DNA from: Nitrosomonas sp.
GTDB taxonomy: Bacteria > Pseudomonadota > Gammaproteobacteria > Burkholderiales > Nitrosomonadaceae
DNA length: 64,000 nt
Direction: 5' to 3'
NCBI RefSeq assembly: GCF_024282095.1
Contig: NZ_JAMWZS010000012.1
Location: 1 to 64,000 of the forward strand
Below the pieces are notes generated by a model, which worked only from the letters and a program-made list of their open reading frames with translations, was not told where the DNA came from and did not search any database. Shown in pieces: positions 39,135-48,706 of this stretch (position 1 is the stretch's first letter; every line of letters begins with the position of its first letter). The position numbers were made by a program, and so were the translations under genes.

Positions 39135-40682
39135 CTAACCAAGGTGCACGACCTTAGCCAATGAAGGCGTTCCTGCCGCATTCCAAACGAAAAGCAGATA
39201 AAAACCTGGAGGAGCGTCGTTAACTGATGCTGGCGACCTTACCGTCACACTGTTACCGGTTTGTGAAATTGGCGACAGCTCAAAGAAACGCTGTTCATTA
39301 TTAAATGCATGTGTAACTGCTCCGGCACGCACCAGCGTGACTCGCGCAATATTCTCAGTCGCTTCGATTGGAAACACCTGATTCCAGCCAATCATGACCG
39401 ATGGCGCATCAACGATTTCCGGACGAGGTGCAAACTCACCGGTTCCATCCTTCTTAAATAGATAAGGTGGATAGTATACTTCGCCATTCATTTGCCGTAA
39501 TGGACCAGGAACACCGCCACCTCCGGTAAGTACCGTTCCATCTGCAAGCAACAGTGCAGCTGAGTGATATAGACGCACTGTTGAAGCACTCGCGGTTGTC
39601 GTCCATGTGTTAGTCACAGGATTCCACAATTCAGAATCCAGCGCTGCACCCACTAGGTCATTACCCGTCGATGAACCGCCATTAACCCAAACCCGGCCAT
39701 CGGCAAGCACCGTGGCATTGCCATATTGCCGATCCAGTGACAAACTTCCGCCTGAGGACGATGTGGGTTCACCCGTACCGTTGATATCAACGATGATTGC
39801 TGTACGATCCTTGCGAACAAAGAGGATGCGACCGGGAGAGAACATCGCACTGGGCAGAAAATTCTTGCCAGCCAGTATCCTTTTCTTATACAGCGTGAGT
39901 GTGCCGGCACCTGCGGTGTCTAGCTTGTACATCAAGCCAATCGGGTTAACAATAAATACACTCCCTTGCGGATTTACCCACGCACGTGGATAGTACCAAG
40001 AATTGCCTCCGATCGCTCCATACGCTGCATCACTGGATGCAGCACTCAACGAACGCCAGCTGCCGTTTACGGCACGTACTTCCGGTATAGGCGCATATTC
40101 GGCTGCGATTCCTGCAGCGGGTCTTACATCGCGACCACCCAGCGCTAAATGTTCACCATTAGGTAACGTCACTGCGGTTGCATACCAACGACTATAAGCC
40201 ATGCTGGTCTGGGTTATTAGTGTATCTGTAGTGGGATCGTAAACATTGACATCAGCAGTATGATACCCATAAGTCGAACCCGGCATCGCATAGGTTGTAT
40301 CTCCACCAATAATAAGCGCTTGACCTGTTTCCGGGATCATCGCCTGACCAGCGCAAAAAATGTTTGTGCTGGTGGTATTCGGTAGTGTCTCAAATGCATT
40401 GGCGCTTGTTCCCATTGCAGGATTCCAGACCGCATACTTCAGATTATTTTTCGTTTGAGGTCCAACAGCAAATACCCGACCATCCGGCATTAATGTCATG
40501 TGAACAGGTACGATTGGCCACGCGTGCAGAGGGCCGAACTCACCTTTCAGATGCGCTTCCGGTCCGGCTGCCATTACGGAAGTGATACTTCCATAACTGA
40601 AGATTAATAACGCCAAGCTAATCGGCACAGCATACATTAAGTGCTTAATCTTTTGCACCAGACCATTATTCTTGAATCTCAT
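39135..40682 (-). CDS. GlxA-like copper-radical oxidase (galactose/glyoxal oxidase family)
   Basis: 515 residues from the ATG at 40682, with AGAGGTG upstream. A signal peptide or membrane anchor (about 16-40) is followed by a seven-bladed kelch propeller and a C-terminal DUF1929-type domain. The residues of the copper-radical site are all present: Cys110 (FCAGQ) and Tyr167 (RWYATAV) for the cross-link, Tyr372-His373 (VRLYHSA) and His458 (VTHAFN). Relatives oxidise aldehydes or alcohols to give H2O2, and GlxA of Streptomyces acts in cell-surface glycan deposition. The substrate is unknown; it neighbours the glycogen locus but is exported. Confidence 0.82.
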   Translation of the reverse strand: MRFKNNGLVQKIKHLMYAVPISLALLIFSYGSITSVMAAGPEAHLKGEFGPLHAWPIVPVHMTLMPDGRVFAVGPQTKNNLKYAVWNPAMGTSANAFETLPNTTSTNIFCAGQAMIPETGQALIIGGDTTYAMPGSTYGYHTADVNVYDPTTDTLITQTSMAYSRWYATAVTLPNGEHLALGGRDVRPAAGIAAEYAPIPEVRAVNGSWRSLSAASSDAAYGAIGGNSWYYPRAWVNPQGSVFIVNPIGLMYKLDTAGAGTLTLYKKRILAGKNFLPSAMFSPGRILFVRKDRTAIIVDINGTGEPTSSSGGSLSLDRQYGNATVLADGRVWVNGGSSTGNDLVGAALDSELWNPVTNTWTTTASASTVRLYHSAALLLADGTVLTGGGGVPGPLRQMNGEVYYPPYLFKKDGTGEFAPRPEIVDAPSVMIGWNQVFPIEATENIARVTLVRAGAVTHAFNNEQRFFELSPISQTGNSVTVRSPASVNDAPPGFYLLFVWNAAGTPSLAKVVHLG

Positions 40683-41032
40683 AAAGCACCTCTGAATAAA
40701 CATAAATCACTGATAAATACCATCAACCATCATGACGCACTGCTTATGAAAGCTAGAAAACCGGATGCTGAAAGCAATTATTTTTTAGTTTCCAAGTGAC
40801 GGCCCTTAAGTATATTTACTTTCTTTTTATTAAGAAATAGGTAAAAAACTTAATTTTATCTATGAAATAGCTTAGTTTTGGCTATAGCGAGTATGGTTTG
40901 GGCCTCCTGGATTCATCGGCAAGCAGGCTTATTTGGAACGAAGCTCAATACGCTGAACCCTAAAGCGTTATATTTACTTTCTGTGGTTTTTTGTTTCTCA
41001 CAGTTGAGAATTTCGTTTGGATGACTGCATCA
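40683..41032. other. intergenic, nothing recognised
   Basis: AT-rich upstream region of the oxidase gene. I see no ORF, RNA gene or strong hairpin; promoter elements for the oxidase gene are expected here. Confidence 0.4.
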
Positions 41033-41185
41033 CTATTTTTCAGTCAGCAACATCATTGCGCAAATGAAGGAAACCAGAAGACCTAGCAATACTGGGGCTA
41101 ATGCCGCTTCATTGCCGGTCACTTCAAAGAATAAATAAAGCGCCACGGAAAGTACGAGAGAAGCAATCATGACAAGTTTTTTCAT
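41033..41185 (-). CDS. small two-helix membrane protein
   Basis: 50 residues from the ATG at 41185, with AAAGGTG eight bases upstream; a longer frame to 41227 runs into a palindromic repeat and is rejected. Two hydrophobic helices (about 3-21 and 27-45), short loop, ending LLTEK. The family is not recognised; the strong ribosome binding site supports expression. Confidence 0.6.
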   Translation of the reverse strand: MKKLVMIASLVLSVALYLFFEVTGNEAALAPVLLGLLVSFICAMMLLTEK

Positions 41186-41215
41186 ATCAAAGCACCTTTT
41201 TTTGATGAATAAAAC

Positions 41216-41237
41216 ACTCCGCTGCAAGCAGCGGGGT
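41216..41237. repeat. REP-like palindrome
   Basis: ACTCCGCTGC-AA-GCAGCGGGGT, an inverted repeat with one G-T pair, followed by ATTAA. Same type as the palindrome in the STAND remnant at 24669-24692. It lies upstream of the small membrane protein gene. Confidence 0.6.
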
Positions 41238-41319
41238 ATTAACTGCGCGCTTCAATCTGCTGCTTTTCAACCAGCTTCCGGAAAATTGAACCCGTAGAGA
41301 TTTAAATTGTACGCCCAAC

Positions 41320-41387
41320 TAGCAGGCGTTGAGAAACTATCTGCGTTGTCGCCACGGTGCTAAAATAGGCTCAGCTGCGCCTTTTCA
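41320..41387. mobile_element. MITE fragment (left half) abutting sucB
   Basis: TAGCAGGCGTTGAGAAACTATCTGCGTTG and the following bases match the left half of the 3326-3471 copy. Similarity runs up to or into the sucB stop codon, and the right end is missing. Confidence 0.6.
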
Positions 41388-42647
41388 TGTTTCCAACAGC
41401 GGACTCATCGGATATTCCAGCGCTTCTTTCATTGCCACCAGCGACAACACCGCTTCCCGACCGTCAATGATGCGGTGATCATACGACAACGCCAAATAAT
41501 TCATCGGACGGATCACGATTTGTCCGTTCTCGACCACCGCCCGTTCTTTGGTGGCGTGGATACCCAGGATAGCGCTTTGTGGCGGATTGATGATCGGCGT
41601 CGACAGCATGGAACCGAACACGCCGCCATTGGTAATCGAGAAAGTGCCGCCGCTGAGTTCTTCGATGGTCAGTTTGCCGTCTTGCGCGCGCTTGGCGAAA
41701 TCGGCGATCTGTAGCTCAATTTCGGCCAGCGTTAGTTTGTCCGCATCGCGGATGACTGGTACCACCAACCCGCGCGGACTGCCGACGGCGATGCCGATGT
41801 CATAATATTCGTGATAAACGATCTCATTGCCTTCCACCGACGCATTGACGATCGGATATTTCTTTAACGCAGCGATAACGGCTTTGACAAAGAACGACAT
41901 GAAGCCCAGCTTGACGCCGTGCTCCTTTTCAAACTCAGTTTTGTAGCGTGTGCGCAGATCAATGATCGCCTGCATATTGACTTCATTAAACGTGGTCAGA
42001 ATCGCCGCGGTGGATTGTGATTGCACCAGACGTTCAGCAATGCGCTGCCGCAATCGGGACATCGCCACCCTGCGTTCGGTACGCGCTCCTGCTGCTGATG
42101 TAGCCGTTGCGACGGATCCAGGTGCAACTTTTGAAGCTGCGCCCGACTTGCTTGCCATATACGTTTGCACGTCTTCTTTGGTAACGCGCCCGCCCAAACC
42201 GGTGCCTTTGATGGCAGAAGTTTCCGTGGCTTTCAGGTTATTTTCTTCTGCCAATTTACGCGCGGCGGGCATCAGCATCGGTATCGCCTGATCGATGTCC
42301 TCGGCGCTGGCATTTTCAGCGCTGCTGCCGGTAGCGATCACTGCCTGTTTTTCCGCAGCAGATGCCGGTTGATCACCCGGTTTAGCGGTGATGGTAGTAC
42401 CGGCGGTCGCTTCAGTTTCAATCATGGCAATGACTTCACCGCTGACCACGGTTGCGCCATCCTGTTTTAAAATCTTGGTCAACACGCCGGCATTGGGAGC
42501 GGGCAATTCAAGCACCACCTTGTCGGTTTCGATATCGATCAGGTTTTCCGAGCGATTGACGTAGTCGCCTGCTTTTTTGTGCCAGGATACTAACGTAGCC
42601 TCGGCTACGGATTCAGATAACACGGGTACTTTGACTTCAACTAGCAT
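41385..42647 (-). CDS. sucB: 2-oxoglutarate dehydrogenase E2 (dihydrolipoyl succinyltransferase)
   Basis: 420 residues. N-terminal lipoyl domain with Lys43 (IDIETDKVVLE), an Ala/Thr-rich linker, an E3-binding domain (about 121-165: PAARKLAEENNL, GTGLGGRVTKEDV), and a C-terminal catalytic domain with His391 and Asp395 (YDHRIIDGREA). It transfers succinyl groups to CoA in the TCA cycle. It follows sucA by 12 bases; no lpd (E3) gene comes after it, and a MITE fragment lies at its 3' end. Confidence 0.96.
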   Translation of the reverse strand: MLVEVKVPVLSESVAEATLVSWHKKAGDYVNRSENLIDIETDKVVLELPAPNAGVLTKILKQDGATVVSGEVIAMIETEATAGTTITAKPGDQPASAAEKQAVIATGSSAENASAEDIDQAIPMLMPAARKLAEENNLKATETSAIKGTGLGGRVTKEDVQTYMASKSGAASKVAPGSVATATSAAGARTERRVAMSRLRQRIAERLVQSQSTAAILTTFNEVNMQAIIDLRTRYKTEFEKEHGVKLGFMSFFVKAVIAALKKYPIVNASVEGNEIVYHEYYDIGIAVGSPRGLVVPVIRDADKLTLAEIELQIADFAKRAQDGKLTIEELSGGTFSITNGGVFGSMLSTPIINPPQSAILGIHATKERAVVENGQIVIRPMNYLALSYDHRIIDGREAVLSLVAMKEALEYPMSPLLET

Positions 42648-42659
42648 GGTGCCCTCTTT

Positions 42660-45488
42660 CTAAATTTTATCTCTGAATGCTGCCACGATTAATTCATTCT
42701 GCGTAAACTTGTGCCGCGCCGTATAACCCACCGCCGGAGAAGCTGCAGATGCCCGCAGTGCATAACCCAGTGCCTGGTCAGATCGCATATGGCGCAACAG
42801 ATAGTGCTGAATGCGATGCCATGCACCCTGATTGCCGGGTTCTTCCTGACACCAGATCACTTCCTTGGCATTACTGAAACGGTCGATTTCCGTCTGAAAT
42901 TCCTCATGCGGAAAGGGATACAACTGTTCCAGGCGAATGATCGCCATGTCCATTATTTGATGCTCTTTGCGATAAGCCAGCAATTCGTAATAGATTTTTC
43001 CGCTGCAAACAATCATCCGCCTGACGGTTTCCGGATTCAGGTCTTCGACTTCGGAAATCACCGGATAAAAATGCCCGTGCGCCAGATCTTCCAGGCTCGA
43101 CACCGATTCTTTATGGCGCAACATGCTTTTCGGGCTCATGATGATCAATGGTTTGCGCAACGGGCGGATGACTTGCCGCCGTAGCATGTGAAACATCTGT
43201 GCCGGCGTGGAAGGCACGCAGACCTGGATATTGTAATCCGCACATAACTGCAGATAGCGTTCCAACCGCGCGGAAGAGTGCTCTGGCCCCTGCCCTTCAT
43301 AGCCATGCGGTAACATCATCACCAAACCGCACACACGTCCCCACTTGGCTTCACCGGAGGCGATAAACTGATCGATCACCACCTGCGCACCATTGGCAAA
43401 ATCACCAAACTGCGCTTCCCAGATCACCAATTCATTAGGTTGTGTAGTGGTATAACCATATTCAAAACCCAACACTGCCTCTTCAGACAGCATCGAATCA
43501 ATCACGACAAAATCCGGCTGTTCGGGATACAGATGACGGAGCGGAATATAAATCCGCTCATTCTGATCCGCCGCGACCTGATCATGCAACACGGCATGGC
43601 GATGAAAGAATGTGCCGCGTCCTGAATCCTGTCCCGACAATCTTACCGGGTAACCTTCCTTCAGCAGGGTTGCGTAGGCCAGATTCTCCGCCATTCCCCA
43701 ATCCAGAGGCAATTCGCCATTTCCCATCAAACGCCGGTCGGCAATAATTTTTTCAACCCGTTGATGCAACTTGAAGCCCTCGGGAGTTTCCGTCAATCGT
43801 ATCGCAAGCTGTTTCAGTGTTTGCAGCGCCACGCCGGTTTTAACTTTCTTGTTCCATTTGATCGGCTTGAGAAACGGTTCCCAATTGATGGTATAGGGAG
43901 ATTTATAGTCGTAGCTAACGCTCTTGTTTGGGTTGACACCTTCATCCATGGCTTCGCGGTAGGTCTGAATCAGATTGTCCGCATCTTCCGGTTTAATAAC
44001 GCCTTCTGCCACCAGCCTATCGGCATAGCGCTTACGGGTGCCAGGATGTTTGTTGATGATCTGATACATTTTCGGCTGCGTCACCATCGGTTCGTCCTGC
44101 TCATTGTGACCCAGGCGACGGAAACACACCATATCGATCACGACATCTTTATGAAAGCGCATACGAAAATCAAACGCCAGCTCAGCCACCATCACCACCG
44201 CTTCCGGATCGTCACCATTGACGTGGAAAATGGGCGCCTCGATCATTTTGGCAACATCGGTGCAATACAAGGTCGAACGGCTATCGCGCGGATCGGATGT
44301 GGTGAATCCGATTTGATTATTGATGATGATATGCACCGTGCCGCCGGTGCCATAGCCGCGAGTCTGCGACAAATTGAGCGTTTCCATGACCACACCCTGT
44401 CCGGCGAAAGCGGCATCACCGTGAATCAGTACCGGCAACACCCGGTCGCCAAGTTTGTCGTTCAATAAATGCTGGCGCGCGCGCACCGAGCCTTCGACCA
44501 CCGGATTGACAATTTCCAGATGCGAAGGATTAAACGCCAGTGCCAATCGCACGATGCCTTCGGCTGTGTTGATTGCGGATGAGAAACCTTGGTGATACTT
44601 GACATCACCTGACGGCAGATCCTGCGGCTGCTCTCCTTCAAACTCACGAAACAGATCGGCGGGCATTTTTCCCAGCGTATTGACCAGAACATTCAGTCTG
44701 GCACGATGCGCCATGCCCATCACAATCTGCTGAACACCGGCTTTTCCGGCTCGATGGATCAGGCAATCCAGCAATGGAATGAGGCTCTCGTTGCCTTCTC
44801 CGGAAAAACGTTTCTGTCCGACATAACGGGTATGCAGATACTTTTCCAGTCCCTCCGCCGCATTGAGCCGCTCAAGAATATGACGTTTATAGTCATCCGA
44901 GTAATTCGGATTGGAGCGTTGACCTTCCAAGCGCGCTTGTATCCAGCGCTTCTGCTCCACCAAAGAAATGTACATATACTCGGCACCGATGGAACCGCAG
45001 TAAGTTTCTCGCAGAATCTGCAAAATCTCACGCAGGGTGGCATGCTCAGGCCCAACCAGTGAACCGGTATTAAATACCTTATCCATATCCGCTTCGGAAA
45101 ATCCGAAATGCGCAGGATCCAGCTCGGGCACATCCGCTTGTTGCTTGAGTCCGAGGGGATCCAGTTTAGCCTGGCCCAGGCCAAGATAGCGGTACATATT
45201 GATGAGCTGCAGGACTGCGACTTGCTTCCGGTCATCGGAATCGGCAACTATCGCATCCGGCAGCGCGGTCTGACTTTCCGTACCGGAAGATTGTGGAGCC
45301 GCAGTCACAGCAGCGCTGCTTAGCGGGTGTTTATTTGCGGTATCCGGCTGCTTGGTCAGCTTATCAAAATATTCACGCCAGGCTAATGCAACAGAGTTGG
45401 GGTTATGCAGATATTCTTCATAAACCGCTTCAATAAACGCGGCATTTGCGCCGGATAACAGGGAATCATCAAACAACGGCTTGTTCAT
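42660..45488 (-). CDS. sucA: 2-oxoglutarate dehydrogenase E1
   Basis: 942 residues from the ATG at 45488 (AAGGG upstream); the frame to 45512 adds eight residues without a ribosome binding site. Key text: an E2-docking N terminus (GANAAFIEAVYEEYLHNPNS), the TPP domain (GMAHRARLNVLVN, GDAAFAGQGVVMETLN, NNQIGFTTSDPRD), and the C-terminal HGYEGQGPEHSSARLERYLQ-type region. It decarboxylates 2-oxoglutarate. It sits between gltA and sucB. Confidence 0.97.
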   Translation of the reverse strand: MNKPLFDDSLLSGANAAFIEAVYEEYLHNPNSVALAWREYFDKLTKQPDTANKHPLSSAAVTAAPQSSGTESQTALPDAIVADSDDRKQVAVLQLINMYRYLGLGQAKLDPLGLKQQADVPELDPAHFGFSEADMDKVFNTGSLVGPEHATLREILQILRETYCGSIGAEYMYISLVEQKRWIQARLEGQRSNPNYSDDYKRHILERLNAAEGLEKYLHTRYVGQKRFSGEGNESLIPLLDCLIHRAGKAGVQQIVMGMAHRARLNVLVNTLGKMPADLFREFEGEQPQDLPSGDVKYHQGFSSAINTAEGIVRLALAFNPSHLEIVNPVVEGSVRARQHLLNDKLGDRVLPVLIHGDAAFAGQGVVMETLNLSQTRGYGTGGTVHIIINNQIGFTTSDPRDSRSTLYCTDVAKMIEAPIFHVNGDDPEAVVMVAELAFDFRMRFHKDVVIDMVCFRRLGHNEQDEPMVTQPKMYQIINKHPGTRKRYADRLVAEGVIKPEDADNLIQTYREAMDEGVNPNKSVSYDYKSPYTINWEPFLKPIKWNKKVKTGVALQTLKQLAIRLTETPEGFKLHQRVEKIIADRRLMGNGELPLDWGMAENLAYATLLKEGYPVRLSGQDSGRGTFFHRHAVLHDQVAADQNERIYIPLRHLYPEQPDFVVIDSMLSEEAVLGFEYGYTTTQPNELVIWEAQFGDFANGAQVVIDQFIASGEAKWGRVCGLVMMLPHGYEGQGPEHSSARLERYLQLCADYNIQVCVPSTPAQMFHMLRRQVIRPLRKPLIIMSPKSMLRHKESVSSLEDLAHGHFYPVISEVEDLNPETVRRMIVCSGKIYYELLAYRKEHQIMDMAIIRLEQLYPFPHEEFQTEIDRFSNAKEVIWCQEEPGNQGAWHRIQHYLLRHMRSDQALGYALRASAASPAVGYTARHKFTQNELIVAAFRDKI

Positions 45489-45518
45489 ACGATAGGCAGC
45501 CCTTAATATCAAAGAATG

Positions 45519-46820
45519 CTATTTTCTTGAATACGAACTGGGGATATCCCGCATCGTGGTACCGGTATACAATTGGCGCGGCCGCCCGATTTTATACGCC
45601 GGATCGGAAACCATTTCGCTCCATTGCGCCACCCATCCTACTGTTCTCGCCATGGCAAAAATTGCGGTAAACATGCTGGTGGGTATCCCCAATGCACGTT
45701 GTACGATACCGGAATAAAAATCGACATTCGGATAGAGTTTCCGGGAAATGAAATAATCGTCTTCCAAGGCGATCTTTTCAAGCTGTAGCGCCAGCTTAAA
45801 CAAACGATCATTGTGCAATCCCAATTCATTTAAAACCTCATGACAGGTTTCGCGCATCAGTTTTGCCCGGGGATCAAAATTCTTATAGACCCGGTGACCA
45901 AAACCCATTAACCGATAATTATCATTTTTATCTTTGGCGCGTTTAATGAACTCATCGATACGGGAAACATCGCCGATTTCTTCCAGCATTTTCAAGCAAG
46001 CCTCATTGGCGCCACCGTGCGCAGGTCCCCATAGACATGAAATTCCCGATGAAACGCAAGCGAATGGATTCGCACCGCTGGAGCCAACCAGGCGCACCGT
46101 TGACGTAGAAGCGTTTTGTTCATGATCGGCATGTAAAATCAGAATCCGGTCCAACGCGCGGACAATCACCGGATTTGCTTGGTATTCTTCAGTCGGTACC
46201 GCAAACATCATGTGCAGAAAATTTTCCGCATAGCCTAATCGATTCTGCGGATAGATAAAGGGTTGGCCGATATTGTATTTATACGCCATCGCAGCAATCG
46301 TCGGCAGTTTTGCGATGAGCCGGAACGCGGATTGCTCCCGGTACCCCGGATCAGAAATATCCAACGCTTCATGATAAAACGCCGATAACGCACCGACCAC
46401 ACCCACCATGACCGCCATCGGATGCGCATCACGCCTGAATCCACTATAAAACCTGACCAGTTGTTCATGCAGCATCGAGTGATTTTTGATGGCGCGGTCA
46501 AACTCGGATTTCTGCGCTGTATCGGGCAATTCACCTTTCATCAACAGATGGCAGACATCGATAAAATCGCAGTGCGTTGCAAGCTGCTCGATGGGATAGC
46601 CACGATATAGCAAAATTCCTTTGTCGCCATCAATGAATGTGATGTTGGAGCTGTTGCTGGCTGTCGATAGATAGCCCGGATCATAAGTAAATACGCCACT
46701 TTTTGCATGCAGTGCACGAATATCGACTACATCGGGTCCCATCGTCCCAGATAAAATGGGCAGTTCGATGGGCGCGCTGCCATCATTGAGATTTAAAGTT
46801 GCCATGCCTTTTTGTGCCAT
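45519..46820 (-). CDS. gltA: citrate synthase (type I, hexameric)
   Basis: 433 residues. N-terminal extension with beta-sheet text ([20 protein letters not shown]), catalytic His region [16 protein letters not shown], the oxaloacetate loop [10 protein letters not shown] and [14 protein letters not shown] with the second His, and catalytic Asp in [11 protein letters not shown]. It condenses oxaloacetate with acetyl-CoA. It precedes sucA by 30 bases on the same strand. Confidence 0.97.
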   Translation of the reverse strand: MAQKGMATLNLNDGSAPIELPILSGTMGPDVVDIRALHAKSGVFTYDPGYLSTASNSSNITFIDGDKGILLYRGYPIEQLATHCDFIDVCHLLMKGELPDTAQKSEFDRAIKNHSMLHEQLVRFYSGFRRDAHPMAVMVGVVGALSAFYHEALDISDPGYREQSAFRLIAKLPTIAAMAYKYNIGQPFIYPQNRLGYAENFLHMMFAVPTEEYQANPVIVRALDRILILHADHEQNASTSTVRLVGSSGANPFACVSSGISCLWGPAHGGANEACLKMLEEIGDVSRIDEFIKRAKDKNDNYRLMGFGHRVYKNFDPRAKLMRETCHEVLNELGLHNDRLFKLALQLEKIALEDDYFISRKLYPNVDFYSGIVQRALGIPTSMFTAIFAMARTVGWVAQWSEMVSDPAYKIGRPRQLYTGTTMRDIPSSYSRK

Positions 46821-46900
46821 ATTACTTCTCCACTTGTTGCGTACGATTGACTAGTATGCACGATTAGAAAGTTTCAGAACCGCAGAATACCCTCTAAAAT

Positions 46901-47134
46901 CTAACTCTTTTGTAGCAATTCCACGATCTGTTGCAGTTTATCATCCGTCGTGACCTGCCGTGCCGTGATCAAGTCCCACAGATCATTGTCCGGGAGGGAC
47001 AGCAATCGTTCAAATTGTTCCAGCTCGTGCTGATCCAACTGCCTGTAATACTGATCCATAAAACGTTGCAAAACGATATCCAACTCAAGTAGACCGCGCC
47101 GACAGCGCCAGCGTGCGCGCTCGAATTCCTTCAT
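46901..47134 (-). CDS. sdhE: FAD assembly factor SdhE
   Basis: 77 residues. The conserved RGxxE motif is present as RRGLLELD (about 12-19), followed by the five-helix pattern with DLWDLI. SdhE helps attach FAD covalently to SdhA. Its ATG overlaps the sdhB stop as ATGA, so the two are translationally coupled. Its enterobacterial partner gene ygfX lies about 46 kb away in this window. Confidence 0.93.
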   Translation of the reverse strand: MKEFERARWRCRRGLLELDIVLQRFMDQYYRQLDQHELEQFERLLSLPDNDLWDLITARQVTTDDKLQQIVELLQKS

Positions 47135-47826
47135 ACCATTCTTTTCACCATCATGTCTTTGATTTTGCCGATTGCCTGGGTAGGATTCAAGCCTTTAGGA
47201 CACGCATCAACACAATTCATAATGGAATGGCAGCGAAACAATCGGTAAGGATCCTCCAGATTATCCAGTCTTTCAGCAGTCGCCTGATCGCGGCTATCCG
47301 CAAGAAAGCGATAAGCTTGTAATAACCCCGCAGGACCCACAAACTTATCCGGATTCCACCAGAATGAAGGACAGGATGTCGTGCAGCAAGCGCATAAGAT
47401 ACATTCGTAAACGCCATCCAGCGCAGCCCGTTCCTCCGGCGATTGCAACCGTTCTGTTTCCGGCGGCGGATCATTATTGATCAGATAAGGTTTAATGGAG
47501 TGATATTGCTGGAAGAATTGCGTCATATCGACAATCAGGTCGCGAATCACTGGCAATCCCGGCAGTGGACGTATTTCTACCGGTTCCTTCAAACTACTGA
47601 TCGGCGTAATACACGCCAACCCATTACGCCCATTGATATTCATCGCATCCGAACCACATACGCCTTCACGGCACGAACGGCGCAGACTCAGGCTGTCGTC
47701 GACCGATTTAATACGCAACAATGCATCCAGCAGCATCTTATCGGTCGCCGCCAACTGCACATCGTAATCGCGCATGTAAGGTTGTTCATCTTTATCGGGA
47801 TCATAGCGGTAAATAGAAAATTTCAT
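47131..47826 (-). CDS. sdhB: succinate dehydrogenase iron-sulfur subunit
   Basis: 231 residues. All three clusters can be read: [2Fe-2S] CREGVCGSDAMNING, [4Fe-4S] CILCACCTTSCPSFWW and [3Fe-4S] CHSIMNCVDACPKGL. It passes electrons from SdhA to quinone. It is the first gene of this minus-strand TCA group; the usual upstream sdhC, sdhD and sdhA are absent, replaced by a gene-free stretch with repeat sequence. Confidence 0.97.
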   Translation of the reverse strand: MKFSIYRYDPDKDEQPYMRDYDVQLAATDKMLLDALLRIKSVDDSLSLRRSCREGVCGSDAMNINGRNGLACITPISSLKEPVEIRPLPGLPVIRDLIVDMTQFFQQYHSIKPYLINNDPPPETERLQSPEERAALDGVYECILCACCTTSCPSFWWNPDKFVGPAGLLQAYRFLADSRDQATAERLDNLEDPYRLFRCHSIMNCVDACPKGLNPTQAIGKIKDMMVKRMV

Positions 47827-47902
47827 TACTGGCTCCGGACGATTTGAATACTGCCTATAGTCGATAAAAATAACTCAGGATATTGTGAAGTATACAGATT
47901 TG

Positions 47903-47945
47903 AAGCCAGATTAGCATAGTTTGACTTGTCTTTCTAACCCAACCA
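47903..47945. repeat. short dispersed repeat, copy 1
   Basis: AAGCCAGATTAGCATAGTTT followed by GACTTGTCTTTCTAACCCAACC is similar to 48546-48589 (same order, same strand), which lies on the other side of the small lipoprotein gene. A MITE fragment lies 35 bases further on. Confidence 0.5.
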
Positions 47946-47979
47946 GCCAAATTGCTCGTGGCGCTTGGCAAGCGGGCTT

Positions 47980-48025
47980 TAGCAGGCGTTGAAAAACATT
48001 TTCGAGGCAACCGATACCAGGCAAA
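47980..48025. mobile_element. MITE fragment (right end, inverted)
   Basis: TAGCAGGCGTTGAAAAACAT followed by TTTCGAGGCAACCGATACCAGG equals the reverse complement of the right end of the 3326-3471 copy. It lies about 150 bases upstream of the sdhB start; the whole gap 47827-48155 holds no gene. Confidence 0.65.
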
Positions 48026-48155
48026 AATACAAAGACCGTGAGGATTCAGGTAGAATTGGAACGTTAGGTTCGTGTGGCCGGACCAGCGCCAACTGATTGA
48101 GAAATCGGACATAGCCATCAAGCCATAGTCAATATTTTATAAAGGAAAATTTTAG

Positions 48156-48350
48156 ATGAATTTTAAATATAGCGTCGTTTGTGTGATTGGCCTTAGTATC
48201 GCTCTGATCGGTTGCGGCGGAGTTCCCGAAGCGGATTCGGTGAATTGTTCGGGGAGAGGATTGGAGTCATCACTGGCGACTTTCAGGAACGACGAAGTTG
48301 CACGGCAAGCATTTGTCGATAAATGCGATGCTTTGAAAAAAGGGAATTAA
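48156..48350 (+). CDS. small lipoprotein
   Basis: 64 residues. AAAGGAAAA lies at good distance before the ATG. Signal peptide with lipobox ALIGC (about 16-20), then a short soluble part with two further cysteines (VNCSGRG and DKCDALKK) that could form a disulfide. The family is not recognised. It is flanked by two copies of a short dispersed repeat. Confidence 0.7.
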   Translation: MNFKYSVVCVIGLSIALIGCGGVPEADSVNCSGRGLESSLATFRNDEVARQAFVDKCDALKKGN

Positions 48351-48373
48351 AGCGCGCGTATAGGAATTCGGCA

Positions 48374-48413
48374 AACCCCAGGATGGTTTCCAGAACGTGA
48401 AAAGCCTGGGGTT
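48374..48413. repeat. inverted repeat downstream of the small lipoprotein gene
   Basis: AACCCCAGG (48374-48382) pairs with CCTGGGGTT (48405-48413); loop of 22 bases. No T-run follows, so a terminator role is uncertain. The remaining gap to 48706 contains only the second short repeat copy. Confidence 0.4.
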
Positions 48414-48545
48414 GATGTCACTAACGAGCGATGAGTCCGGCTTCTGCAGACTTGAGTGTCAGACCATGCGTTTGACATGAGCAGATTGAAAAGAAGGAAA
48501 GAGCATGTCACATGTAAATCCCGGCACCAGGACTGCACAGTTTTA

Positions 48546-48589
48546 AAACCAGATTAGCCAGGTTTGGTTTGTCTTTTTAACCAAACAAG
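48546..48589. repeat. short dispersed repeat, copy 2
   Basis: AACCAGATTAGCCAGGTTTG and the bases following it resemble 47903-47945 in the same orientation. Followed closely by TTAGCAGGACG, which resembles the first bases of the MITE ends. Confidence 0.45.
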
Positions 48590-48706
48590 TTAGCAGGACG
48601 TCTCGTAATTGCCCGAATCTCTTGAGCAATCACTTCTGTCTTATTTCAAATTAATTCCTGAATAGCGTGTACTGCGTTATATGGAATTATTTAAATCCCA
48701 TCATAA

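Noticed and set aside
43761..44468. 235-residue open frame opposite sucA
   Set aside because: Antisense shadow; rich in His, Phe and Arg as expected from reading a coding strand backwards.
48374..48413. Terminator for the small lipoprotein gene
   Set aside because: A GC stem is present but with a 22-base loop and no T-run, so it is listed only as an inverted repeat.
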